The notes below the pieces were generated by a model. The model was not told where the DNA came from, did not search any database, and saw only the letters and a list, made by a program, of their open reading frames with translations. A stretch of 64,000 bases of DNA from Blastopirellula marina (GTDB lineage: Bacteria; Planctomycetota; Planctomycetia; Pirellulales; Pirellulaceae). Of the stretch, positions 33,511-42,267 are shown piece after piece. A program made the position numbers and the translations under genes. The stretch lies in NCBI RefSeq assembly GCF_002967765.1, contig NZ_PUHY01000005.1, positions 310,001 to 374,000 on the forward strand. The letters run 5' to 3'. Positions within the stretch are counted from its first letter, which is position 1; every line of letters starts with the position of its first letter.

Positions 33511-34389
33511 CTATTTGGCAGCCGGCAGGCGATCGAGGAACTGGTCGAGTTGTTTTAGGTAGTCCGCCGTGATCCAGTCATTGTGGTAGGCATTAGCGAT
33601 CGTGACGAACTGCTTCGGTTGATTGGCAGCTTGGAACAGCCTTTGACCGAGTGCCATCGGAATCGTATGATCGGCTTCGCCGTGACTTTGCAGCAGCGGG
33701 CCGTGATAACGTTGAATGGCAGAGAGCGAATCGAGCTTCTTTCTGGAGACCAGCCAGGCGAGCTTGGGATAATGCACGGTGGCCACGTCACGTAACGACG
33801 GAAACGTACTTTGCAGAATGAGCCCGCGAGGGGCAGAATCAGCTGCTAGTTGGGTGACCATGGCTCCGCCGAGTGATTCGCCCATCAAGATCACAGCGTC
33901 GTCTTTGACTTGGGCCAGCTCGCACAATTTGGCCCGAGCCGCGGTGGCATCCTGCAGTGCGCCTTTCACGGAAGGTTTCCCATCGCTTTTGCCGTACCCA
34001 CGGTAATCGAACGCGAATACTGAGAGACGTAGCCGTCGCTGCAAATAGCTAATCCACTCGACGCGGGTTGCGATGTTGCCTGCATTGCCGTGAGCAAGCA
34101 AGAGCACGCCACGCGGATTCTCGCTGGGACAATACCAACCATGTAGTTTCGTGCCATCTTCTGCGTGGAAGGAAACATTCTGAAAGTTCTGACCCTCCGG
34201 ATCCCAATCGCCGACGGGATACTTCGATGGAAAGAAAAGCAAAAGTTCGTCAACGGCAATCATAGGCGAATTAACTTGAGGGTCCGCAGTTGGTGCCGGC
34301 TGAGCCTGGCAATGCGTGACATACGCGCAAAGCGTCGTCGCGTTGAGTAATACGATTCGAAACGTCGTGATAGCGATTCGGCGATTCAT
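33511..34389 (-). CDS. Exported alpha/beta hydrolase
   Basis: A 292-residue exported hydrolase; ATG at 34389 gives the signal peptide (hydrophobic FRIVLLNATTLCAYVTHCQA). The alpha/beta fold shows LLLAHGNAGNI (oxyanion strand), the nucleophile elbow GESLGG, HGEADHTIP with the catalytic Asp and NAYHNDW with the catalytic His. This is the BAAT/YfhR-like group of small esterase/peptidase-like enzymes. No substrate indicated. It converges on the M56 gene. Confidence 0.9.
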   Translation of the reverse strand: MNRRIAITTFRIVLLNATTLCAYVTHCQAQPAPTADPQVNSPMIAVDELLLFFPSKYPVGDWDPEGQNFQNVSFHAEDGTKLHGWYCPSENPRGVLLLAHGNAGNIATRVEWISYLQRRLRLSVFAFDYRGYGKSDGKPSVKGALQDATAARAKLCELAQVKDDAVILMGESLGGAMVTQLAADSAPRGLILQSTFPSLRDVATVHYPKLAWLVSRKKLDSLSAIQRYHGPLLQSHGEADHTIPMALGQRLFQAANQPKQFVTIANAYHNDWITADYLKQLDQFLDRLPAAK

Positions 34390-34500
34390 CGAAAGTGACC
34401 ACACGTTGCACAAGTTCGTTACGGCAGCGATCTGATCACTTTATCAAGTTTTGCCGAACGGGGCGCGAGATGGGAGAAGTTCGCGACGCGTGATGGCTTG

Positions 34501-37053
34501 CTAGAACGGGCTATCGTCCAGAAAAGGATTATCCTCGCTAGGTGCGGCCTCATCCGTTGGTGGCGACTGGGAGGGGGCCTCATCCAGTCCAAACGGATCA
34601 TCCGCGGGAAGTTCCACCGAACGCGGCGTCTCGGCAGGCATATTCAAAGGGGCGGATTGAACGGTAGATGCCTCCGCATCACGTTGTCGGCGAAGTTCAA
34701 GGTACGAACCAGTCATGATCCGATCTTCCTTCCCCTCCCCTGCCTCGATAATGATAGCCGACTCTGTAAGGACGTGAAGCTCTTTCACGTTGATGACATG
34801 ACAGCGTGTCTGGCATAACCCACACCCGACACATTTGTCGGCCAGGACGAGCGGCGCGGCGAAGCCCGTTCCTTCGACCGGTTGGCCTTGATCGTCGAGT
34901 TCGACGCCAACTTGGGTGTATTCAATCGCGTTGTATCCAGCCGCCGTGCACTCTTGCACGCACAAGTCGCACGCTTCTTTTTCGGCAAAGGGGAGGCAGG
35001 TCTGCTGGTTGACGATTGCCAGTCCCATGCGGGCAACGCGTTTCTCTTCCAAGGGAATCGGACGAATTGCACCTGTCGGACATACTTGCCCACACGCATT
35101 GCAGCTCGATTCACAGCCGGCCCAGTTCGCATTGACTAGTGGCGTCCACAGTCCCTCGAAGCCTTGCTGAAAGCTTTCTGGCTGAAGCACGTTGTTGGGA
35201 CAAGCTTTGAAGCATTCGCCGCAACGTATGCACATCTGCAGAAACTCTCTTTCCGGGACACTTCCCGGGGGACGAACCGGCAGCCAAGGAGGATCGTTGC
35301 CCGGAACGATCGGCAAGTCGGTGGGAAGCTGCGCACCCGTTGCCTTCGTTCCCAAGGCGATTGCGGCTCCGCCTACTGCGGCAGCAGCGGAACCAACCGC
35401 TAACGAAAGAAACCCGCGTCGGCCAATGGCTGTCTCGTGGGTCGGTGGATCGTTTTCGACTTTCAACTCGACAAGATTCCAGCGCTCGACAAACTTGATT
35501 GCGTGTGTCGGGCAAACGCCAGCGCAGGTTTGGCAAAGTGTGCAGTCCGTTTCGCGCGTGGTGAAGTCTGGCTTGATGGCGTCAAACGGGCAGACTTCGA
35601 CACATTTATTGCAGTTGATGCAGCTGGCCTCGACTTTCCTTTCGGTGAGTCGAAACAGGTTGCCAAGCGAGAACATCGCCCCGCTGGGGCATACGTATTT
35701 GCACCAAAAACGGGGCCGCATGAAGCCGAGGCTTAATACGCCGAAGAAGAGCACAATCGAAAACAGATGTCCGAGATTGAAACCAGGGATCAAGTGCCAG
35801 CCGCGACCCAAGCCCGTTTGTAGCGGTTCGAACAGAAACAACATTCCGCGAGTGATCACCGGGATCGCTGAGAAGAAGCCGGAAATCAATACGCCGAACA
35901 AAGCCGCGATCAAGATGGTCGCCAACAGATAATATTTGATATGGACCCACCATCCATCGCCGGGGACCTGAAAGCGTTTCGTGCGTCCGGTTACCGCCCA
36001 GTCGAACAGGTCGATCGTTGTCCCCAACGGACACAAATAGCCACAAAAGCCGCGGGGAATCAGAACGCACACTAGCAAAATGGCAGCCATGCTCACCAAT
36101 GACCAAACCCAGCTGCGGGACGCAATCGCTGTGGAGAGGCTGACCAGTGGATCGATCATGAGAAACGTCTCGGCCGGCAACCACTGTTTGGCCTGAAGGT
36201 TGTCAGCATAGTGAGCGGGCCAGGCGGTGGGATCGTTCTCATATAGCGCGAAGGATTGCCCTGCCCCGCCACCAAGGATCAGTGGTACCATCGCGGCAGT
36301 TGGTTCACCTAGCGGAGTTAGCTGCAGCGTGGTCAGATCTAAGGCTTCTTTACGCACTTCTACGATTTGAAACTCACCCAGAATTCGATCGGCATCCGTG
36401 ACAAACGGTTGGGCATCTTGGCGACCGACGAAGAGTTTGTCGCCAAGTAGAGTAGAAGAAGATTGCGCTGCGGAAGACTGCCATGTAAATTGGTTTTTGT
36501 CCTGATCGAAGCCAACGAACCGCCACCCTTCGCTGATAGGCTGGGTGTTTTTCGGCCGAGCATCGTACGGCCAGCAGGTGTAGAAGAAGAGAACGCAGAA
36601 AGTGACGAGACAGATGCCCTGGACGACACGCCGGACTGGGGAAGCCAGCCAAGAAGGTCCTAAGAAACGAAGGAAACGCCGTAGCGGCCCCCGTTTCTTC
36701 TTCGTCCAGTCGGACTGCCAGGAGGTAGGAGCGAGTCCGCGATAGAGCTTGCCCAGTAGCGAGGGGGAACTGGGAGCGTCGGCTGAGCGACGGCGAATCA
36801 TCGGTACGAACCAGTCCAATCGCAAGAAGGCGACCGGACGTTGGTCGAAAGCGGTGAAAAAGGCGATTAAAGCCGCCGCGGACAGTGTTCCCACGATCGT
36901 CCAGCAGAACGCCGGATGCTGCAGCGCCCAGCCTAGCCAGCTTGCTGATTGAAGGTCGTATGATTGCGTAAGAACTAGCACGAGGGCGATTGCCAATGCA
37001 CCGAAAGCAGCGGCTAAGGCAATCGACTTCCAGCGGACAGCGTACTTATTCAT
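34501..37053 (-). CDS. Fused NapH/NapG-like membrane polyferredoxin
   Basis: An 850-residue electron-transfer protein combining two proteins that are normally separate. Residues 1-540: membrane helices with CGYLCPLGTTIDLFDW and CKYVCPSGAMFSL (the NapH/NosR/CcoG-type motifs), then a two-cluster 4Fe-4S domain with CINCNKCVEVCP and CTLCQTCAGVCP. At about residue 542 an internal twin-arginine-like sequence GRRGFLSLAVGSAAAAVGG begins a NapG-like half with four further motifs, CIRCGECFKACP, CESSCNACGQVCP, CDLCVQEC and CVGCGLCQTRC. It ends with a long acidic, proline-rich tail. Expected role: pass electrons from quinol to a periplasmic acceptor. Its gene follows the FMN-binding protein gene by 75 bases on the same strand, an RnfG/NosR-like pairing. 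The terminal acceptor is not in the window. Confidence 0.88.
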   Translation of the reverse strand: MNKYAVRWKSIALAAAFGALAIALVLVLTQSYDLQSASWLGWALQHPAFCWTIVGTLSAAALIAFFTAFDQRPVAFLRLDWFVPMIRRRSADAPSSPSLLGKLYRGLAPTSWQSDWTKKKRGPLRRFLRFLGPSWLASPVRRVVQGICLVTFCVLFFYTCWPYDARPKNTQPISEGWRFVGFDQDKNQFTWQSSAAQSSSTLLGDKLFVGRQDAQPFVTDADRILGEFQIVEVRKEALDLTTLQLTPLGEPTAAMVPLILGGGAGQSFALYENDPTAWPAHYADNLQAKQWLPAETFLMIDPLVSLSTAIASRSWVWSLVSMAAILLVCVLIPRGFCGYLCPLGTTIDLFDWAVTGRTKRFQVPGDGWWVHIKYYLLATILIAALFGVLISGFFSAIPVITRGMLFLFEPLQTGLGRGWHLIPGFNLGHLFSIVLFFGVLSLGFMRPRFWCKYVCPSGAMFSLGNLFRLTERKVEASCINCNKCVEVCPFDAIKPDFTTRETDCTLCQTCAGVCPTHAIKFVERWNLVELKVENDPPTHETAIGRRGFLSLAVGSAAAAVGGAAIALGTKATGAQLPTDLPIVPGNDPPWLPVRPPGSVPEREFLQMCIRCGECFKACPNNVLQPESFQQGFEGLWTPLVNANWAGCESSCNACGQVCPTGAIRPIPLEEKRVARMGLAIVNQQTCLPFAEKEACDLCVQECTAAGYNAIEYTQVGVELDDQGQPVEGTGFAAPLVLADKCVGCGLCQTRCHVINVKELHVLTESAIIIEAGEGKEDRIMTGSYLELRRQRDAEASTVQSAPLNMPAETPRSVELPADDPFGLDEAPSQSPPTDEAAPSEDNPFLDDSPF

Positions 37054-37128
37054 GCCGGTTTCCCGCGTGGCGTGATGCTAAAGCGGAGTATGGGTGGGCG
37101 ATCGATCAAGAGCCAGAAATTGCGACGA

Positions 37129-38433
37129 CTATTTCGCCCCTTGGGCCAAGGCTTTGGCGGTCGCATTGACGATAGCTTGGGACGTAATCGTTGCCCCGCT
37201 GGTTCCGTCGATATTTCGATAACTTTGCTTGTCGATGATTTGCTGAGGCGTGTCGGTCAATGCGGCGTAGAACTGCTTCTCACGATGCTTGGTGACGTTG
37301 ACCTGGGTGATCTTGGCACCGGCGACGGTGACCTCGACTTCCAGCGGCCCGTTATAGCCGGTTGCGGATTGCTTGTACTTGCCATCAGCGACCTTACTCA
37401 CGTCTGCCTTATCGAACAAGCGAATCGCTTCGATCGCTTCCGCCGCGCGACCCTTGTATCGATTGAGATATTCGGCATTACGGGCTTGGTTCTTGTCGAG
37501 CACCTTTTGGTAGTACGCGATCGCTTCGTTCAAGCGGCCCGCAGAACGCAGGGCGTCCCCTGCGTGTAACCAGGCTTCGTTGAACAGATTGGTTCGCTCG
37601 AACGCCTTCGTGACCGAGAGGGCTTTGTCAACTTCTCCCATGTCGCCGTACAGCTTGATCGCGCTGATATGCAAACGATTGCCGGCGAGAGCTTTCATGG
37701 CCATCGACTTACTGCCTAATCGCCAATAACATTCGCACAAATGAATTCCTGATTCTGTGGTTGGCTGGGCATCGGCTTGTTGCAGCCAATAGGCGGCCCG
37801 AGGATAGTCTTGCAGCAATTGGAAGTACATTGCCCCCAGCTTTTCCTGGTCACGCTTGACCAGGTCGGCTTGACCTTTATGTAGATCGACACAGTGGTCT
37901 ACCAGCTTAATCCCTGACTTCCAGCGAGAGACGTTCGGATTGACGCGGCCCCAGATGTATTGGCCGATGTTCTTCGATTCATCCCAGGCACCACCAGGAT
38001 TCTTGGGCCAGGCCATGTCGAGCGTAGGTGGATGGTTCATGTCGGTTTGGGCCAACCAGTCAGGATCGCTCGCGCCGACGGTGTCGATCAATTGCTGCAC
38101 CTCTTGCGGTGTACGGACCGGTCGATCGTTGGCATCTACGTTCGGACCGTCCTGAGGCGTATCTTTCGCGGTTAGAACGAAGCGCTTTCCTTTCAGCGTC
38201 ACGGCATGCACGCGGGTGTAAGGAATGGTCTGCGTCACCTCGCTGCCAGCGATTTTAAATTTGAAATCAAACTCTTTGGTTCCCTTGCGGATCTCCAAGA
38301 TCTCACCTTTGACTTCCGTCCCATTGAGGAATTCGACTAAATCTTCCGCTACGATTGCGGAAGTAGAGAATAATAGAAAGGTGAGAATCAAACCGAACAA
38401 GGTAAAGGACTTGGCGGGGAAAGGGAAAATCAT
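37129..38433 (-). CDS. Exported TPR protein with C-terminal FMN-binding domain
   Basis: A 434-residue exported protein; signal peptide to about residue 29. A short beta domain (about 30-90, VEFLNGTEVKGEILEIRKGTKEF) precedes tetratricopeptide-like helices (about 180-330, GAMYFQLLQDYPRAAYWLQQAD and AGRLNEAIAYYQKVLDKN). The last 95 residues form an FMN_bind domain (YNGPLEVEVTVAGAKITQVNV, ending DGTSGATITSQA), where the Thr in SGAT is the usual covalent FMN site of RnfG/NqrC/NosR proteins. With the downstream polyferredoxin it should form a flavin-to-Fe-S electron relay. The TPR-FMN combination is unusual. Confidence 0.85.
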   Translation of the reverse strand: MIFPFPAKSFTLFGLILTFLLFSTSAIVAEDLVEFLNGTEVKGEILEIRKGTKEFDFKFKIAGSEVTQTIPYTRVHAVTLKGKRFVLTAKDTPQDGPNVDANDRPVRTPQEVQQLIDTVGASDPDWLAQTDMNHPPTLDMAWPKNPGGAWDESKNIGQYIWGRVNPNVSRWKSGIKLVDHCVDLHKGQADLVKRDQEKLGAMYFQLLQDYPRAAYWLQQADAQPTTESGIHLCECYWRLGSKSMAMKALAGNRLHISAIKLYGDMGEVDKALSVTKAFERTNLFNEAWLHAGDALRSAGRLNEAIAYYQKVLDKNQARNAEYLNRYKGRAAEAIEAIRLFDKADVSKVADGKYKQSATGYNGPLEVEVTVAGAKITQVNVTKHREKQFYAALTDTPQQIIDKQSYRNIDGTSGATITSQAIVNATAKALAQGAK

Positions 38434-38649
38434 GCGTTGCTTTTCGTTCGAAGGTGGGGGAAGAGATCAGGGAACGTGGCAGCAAGGTGAGCAAGCGGCA
38501 TAGAATAGGCCCAACTCATCAGTCGGATTTTACCAAGCGATTGGCACGATTCAATTGGCATGGTTCCAGCACCCCCGCTCGCGGCTAGAAATGCCATGCA
38601 AAGAGTGTCAATTGCTGAGGCCCTTCCCTTTGCTTTAATCAGGAACGTC

Positions 38650-39516
38650 ATGATTCAAAGAACAACGCGTCAACTAGCGGCTTGGTTTCTCATGTTGGTG
38701 CTAAGCGGAACAATATTGGCAGATGACGCCCGTTTGCCTGTTCACCAGGAAGTGATCTATGGGCACAAAGATGGCTTGGCGATGACGTTCGATGTGTTTC
38801 GGCCTGATGAAGAACCGAACGGGGCGGCGGTGGTCTTTATTGTCAGCGGTGGCTGGTTCTCGAAATGGTCGCCCCCCCTGCAAACGCGGGCACTGATGAG
38901 CCCTTTCCTGGCGAAGGGTTATACGGGGTTCGCCGTCCGTCATGGAAGTAGTCCCAAGTATTCGATCTCGGAGGCAGTATCCGATGTGCGACAGGCCATT
39001 CGAACGATTCGTCGCGATGCCGAGCAGTACGGCATCGATCCCAACCGAATCGGTGTCTACGGCATGAGTGCTGGCGGGCATCTGACCTTGATGCTGGCAA
39101 CCACTGGCCAAGACGCCAATCCTACTGCGTCCGATCCATTAGAACGCGTCAGCAGCCGGATCACGGCGGGTGTGGCTTTCGTACCGCCGAGCGACATCAC
39201 GTCGTACGTTTGGAGCACACCGGGGCTGGAGGACAAGTACCGCAGATTCCCCGGGCTCGATATTTCGAAGGAAGCTGCGAAAGCCGTTTCCCCCTTGTTC
39301 TTCGTGTCCGAGGATGACGCGCCGTGCCTGATGATGTCCGGTGGGAAAGATACCTTGGTCTTACCTGAGCAAGGGCGCTGGATTCATGAGAAGTTCGATG
39401 ACGCCGGCGTCGAGAACAAGTTCATTGTTTATGAGAACTCCGGCCACGGCCTGGAGAAGAACCTTCCCCAGGCGGTCGGCGAAGCGATCAAGTGGTTTGA
39501 CCAGTACTTGAAGTAG
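38650..39516 (+). CDS. Secreted alpha/beta hydrolase (BD-FAE/esterase-lipase-like)
   Basis: A 288-residue exported enzyme; ATG at 38650 after an AGGA-type site opens a signal peptide ending ILADD. Features: VVFIVSGGW (oxyanion region), the nucleophile elbow GMSAGGH, GGKDTLV with the catalytic Asp and ENSGHGLE with the catalytic His. Similar proteins are often carbohydrate-ester or peptide hydrolases in polysaccharide loci. It converges on the sulfatase gene, with a shared hairpin in the gap. Confidence 0.9.
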   Translation: MIQRTTRQLAAWFLMLVLSGTILADDARLPVHQEVIYGHKDGLAMTFDVFRPDEEPNGAAVVFIVSGGWFSKWSPPLQTRALMSPFLAKGYTGFAVRHGSSPKYSISEAVSDVRQAIRTIRRDAEQYGIDPNRIGVYGMSAGGHLTLMLATTGQDANPTASDPLERVSSRITAGVAFVPPSDITSYVWSTPGLEDKYRRFPGLDISKEAAKAVSPLFFVSEDDAPCLMMSGGKDTLVLPEQGRWIHEKFDDAGVENKFIVYENSGHGLEKNLPQAVGEAIKWFDQYLK

Positions 39517-39527
39517 CGTTTAACTCA

Positions 39528-39554
39528 GCAGAGAAGTTACTTTTTGTTCTCTGC
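39528..39554. terminator. Hairpin between convergent hydrolase and sulfatase genes
   Basis: Eight-bp perfect stem GCAGAGAA/TTCTCTGC with an 11-base loop; T-rich sequence follows in the rightward direction (39555-39566). It overlaps the last codons of the sulfatase and probably terminates the rightward hydrolase transcript. Confidence 0.5.
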
Positions 39555-41063
39555 TTCTTTCTTTTTCCACTGGTTGGGATGAAGCGGCGGAGGTGCGCCT
39601 TCGGGGCGGACGAGTTGCGCCGTCGGACGCCTGCTGGCCTGGATGTCGGCTACATGTTGGTCGTACAGCATTTGAAGACGTTGGCAAACTTCTGGATGCG
39701 CTTCCGCCAAGTTGGTCGTCTCGGAGATGTCGGCGGCGATGTCGTATAGCTGAACCGGTTCATCGGATGGCGCGCGACCCTTGGGGGCTTCCCGGCCTGT
39801 CTTCCGTTCTTTCCAAGGATAGTACTTCCACTTTCCGGAACGTACGGTACCTGGGCCGTGCATCAGCACGTACGATTCGTGCGGACCCTTCGCGTTTTCG
39901 GTGAACATTACTTCGCTGATATCAAGTCCATCGATCCGGCGACCGGAGAGCTTCCCTCCACACAACTTGGCGAGCGTTGGCAGGATATCAATCGACGCGG
40001 TTACCTCACGATAAACGCTGCCGGCAGGAATTTTGCCTGGCCACCACATGAGCGTTGGCTCACGGATGCCTCCATCGTAGACACTTCCTTTTTGGGCCCG
40101 CAGGGGCAGCGAGGAACCGACGGCCGCTCCGTTATCACTGGTAAAAATGACTAGGGTGTTTTCGGCCAAGCCCTCCTGTTTCAGCGTTTTCAAGATTTCA
40201 CCGACCGACCAATCAACCTCTTCGATGGCATCCCAGATTAATTTATCCGTTCGTCCCCGAAAGCGATCGCTGACATGGAGTGGCAGGTGGACCATCGTAT
40301 GAGGTAGGTAGATGAAGAACGGCTTGTCCTTGCTGTCCTGAATGACGCGAATCGCTTCTTCGGTATAACGTTTGGTGATCGTGTTTTGATCGACCGGGTA
40401 TTCGATGATTTCTTCGTCACGGAATAGAGGTACGCGATCCTTGCGGGTGTAGCCTTCCTCCAACTCCTGTTGCGTCACGCCTTCACGAAGCAGGATGTCG
40501 TCCGAACGCTTGTTGGCCGGGTCGATCCACATGTCGTTGCTGTAAGGAATACCGTAGTAGCTTTGAAACCCTTGATAGGTCGGAAGGCAGGGAGGTAGGT
40601 GCCCCAAGTGCCATTTACCGATGCACGCCGTGCGATAACCGGCGTCCCTCAACATTTCCGCCATCGTTTGCTCGTCTGGATGCAATCCGACATTGCTGTT
40701 CGGAAAGAGAACTGGAGGCATACTTAATCGTTGATAATGAGTCCCTGTCATCAGTGCCGTCCGTGATCCAGAACAGACCGCACAGCCCACATAGAAGTCG
40801 GTGAACTTCATCCCCTCTGCCGCCATCTGATTCAAATTCGGCGTCCGCGGCCCCTCCGCCCCGTTGAACTCAACATCGCCGTAACCCATATCATCGATGA
40901 AGATGAGTACGATGTTGGGTACACGATCTTGTTCTGCTGAATATGCGTGATCGATCGGGAATATTGAGGCCGAAAGAAGAGTCAGGACAAAGAAAAGTGT
41001 AGCGAATCTGTGTAATAAATAGCGGCTGGAGTTATCGCTGGTCAGATTGAACAAGCCATGCAT
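39537..41063 (-). CDS. Secreted sulfatase, formylglycine type (CSGSR motif)
   Basis: Type I sulfatase of 508 residues acting outside the cytoplasm on sulfate esters, probably of algal polysaccharide. Signal peptide is atypical and late (about residues 18-43). Metal ligands IDDMG (57-58). The active-site cysteine to be turned into formylglycine is Cys97 in CSGSRTALMTG; the third position is Gly where CXPXR has Pro. HLGHLPPCLPTYQGFQSYYG and FTSDNGAAVG give further family motifs. No maturase gene is in the window. Confidence 0.93.
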   Translation of the reverse strand: MHGLFNLTSDNSSRYLLHRFATLFFVLTLLSASIFPIDHAYSAEQDRVPNIVLIFIDDMGYGDVEFNGAEGPRTPNLNQMAAEGMKFTDFYVGCAVCSGSRTALMTGTHYQRLSMPPVLFPNSNVGLHPDEQTMAEMLRDAGYRTACIGKWHLGHLPPCLPTYQGFQSYYGIPYSNDMWIDPANKRSDDILLREGVTQQELEEGYTRKDRVPLFRDEEIIEYPVDQNTITKRYTEEAIRVIQDSKDKPFFIYLPHTMVHLPLHVSDRFRGRTDKLIWDAIEEVDWSVGEILKTLKQEGLAENTLVIFTSDNGAAVGSSLPLRAQKGSVYDGGIREPTLMWWPGKIPAGSVYREVTASIDILPTLAKLCGGKLSGRRIDGLDISEVMFTENAKGPHESYVLMHGPGTVRSGKWKYYPWKERKTGREAPKGRAPSDEPVQLYDIAADISETTNLAEAHPEVCQRLQMLYDQHVADIQASRRPTAQLVRPEGAPPPLHPNQWKKKEAENKK

Positions 41064-41608
41064 AGTGTAAGCGGCTCCATGAGATTCTGTGTTCGGTGGG
41101 ATGTGTGATAGGCATCCCCAGTATCTTCGGCAGCGAGAACAAGGTCAACGATTGTCCGCACGGGGCAACAATTCGAGGGTGCCTTTTATCGGCACTCATG
41201 ATGTGGAGCGACGTGAGTGAAATTGTGATACGGGATAAAAAGGGAGTGCGATCCCGTAACCTCGCAAGGCGAAAAGGCTGACTGTATGACTACCCCTGAT
41301 TCCAAACGGATTAAGTAGAAGAACACTGGGGGATAGGGTTCTGGAGAAGAATGCGTCCTTTTTTCTAATGAAAAAGTCGTGGTAGTCTGTCACGAAAAAG
41401 ATCATTCTTAACGGGAGGACCTGGGATGAGTATCAATTTGATGGTCTTAGATCCTTTGCGGTGGCGAAATCATTTGACTCGAGGAAACTTGACTTCGCGA
41501 TTCATGGGGGGTAATTTCCAATGAACGCTGGAATCTTTAAGAGTTGAAACGAGACGAACTGGCCTTCCAGCGGAAAATCCAAGTTTCATACGTTGAACTA
41601 GGGCATCT
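41064..41608. other. Intergenic region upstream of the ECF sigma gene
   Basis: 545 bases of low coding character except for a short frame at 41426-41524 with a strong ribosome binding site. Sulfatase and sigma factor promoters must lie here; no terminator or operator is evident. T-rich and A-rich runs at 41348-41395 stand out. Confidence 0.4.
41426..41524 (+). CDS. Putative 32-residue small protein or leader peptide
   Basis: Below ordinary ORF size limits. ATG at 41426 has GGGAGG with a 7-base spacer, one of the best ribosome binding sites in the window. It encodes a basic short peptide (MSINLMVLDPLRWRNH...). Its stop overlaps the ATG of an eight-codon frame (41521-41547). It could be a small protein or translated leader of the sigma factor operon; there is no homology argument. 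Confidence 0.3.
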   Translation: MSINLMVLDPLRWRNHLTRGNLTSRFMGGNFQ

Positions 41609-42235
41609 GTGACAGAACACTCGGAAGCATCTTTCGTTTCAACGGTTGATCATGTAACAACCAGCCTCGTAGCCCGGGCCAAGCGACTCGACAACGACGC
41701 TTGGCGTCGATTGGTTACTACTTACTCGCGACTCGTCTGTTTTTGGTGTCGCAAGAAGCTCCCGCAATCGGCTGATGTCGAAGGTGTTGCCCAGGATGTG
41801 TTTCTGGCCGCTGCCGTAGGAATCAACAATTTCGATGGCAATTCGAAGGCTTTTCGAAACTGGCTAAGAACAATCACATATCGCCAAGTTGCGAATCATT
41901 GGCGACGAGAGCAGGATGAGCCGCGGGCACGTGGCGGAAGTGCAGCGAAGGTGTTGCTGAATGAAATCCCTTCATCGGAAATAGACGAGGGTGATGATAA
42001 ACCCAGCACCATTGAAATAGAACAGGAGAATTCTCTTCTGTATTCTGGGTTGATCGAAAACATCCGCCATCACTTTAGCGATCAAACCTGGACTGCATTC
42101 TGGCAAGTTGTAATTGACGGACGCGATCCAAGCCATGTGGCGGCAGATTTAGGGATTTCGCGGGGAGCCGTTTATACGGCCAAGAGTCGAGTTCTGAAGA
42201 AGCTTAGGGAAGACTTGAGCTTCGACGAGATATAA
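41609..42235 (+). CDS. ECF-like RNA polymerase sigma factor
   Basis: A 208-residue extracytoplasmic-function sigma factor. Start GTG at 41609. Region 2 (about residues 30-90: WRRLVTTYSRLVCFWCRKK, AQDVFLAAAVGINNF, NWLRTITYRQVANHWRR) is well preserved; region 4 is at about 145-205 (WTAFWQVVIDGRDPSHVAADLGISRGAVYTAKSRVLKKLRED), with the helix-turn-helix. An acidic inter-domain linker carries SEIDEGDDKPS. It is followed by the kinase gene after 32 bases; planctomycete ECF factors are commonly linked to Ser/Thr kinases (known of this phylum). Confidence 0.93.
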   Translation: MTEHSEASFVSTVDHVTTSLVARAKRLDNDAWRRLVTTYSRLVCFWCRKKLPQSADVEGVAQDVFLAAAVGINNFDGNSKAFRNWLRTITYRQVANHWRREQDEPRARGGSAAKVLLNEIPSSEIDEGDDKPSTIEIEQENSLLYSGLIENIRHHFSDQTWTAFWQVVIDGRDPSHVAADLGISRGAVYTAKSRVLKKLREDLSFDEI

Positions 42236-42267
42236 AGCCTAATTGCGATTATCGCGGAATCTGGATC

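Noticed and set aside
41096-41281. 61-codon frame upstream of the sigma gene
   Set aside because: No ribosome binding site, no coding character and overlap with the sulfatase promoter region.
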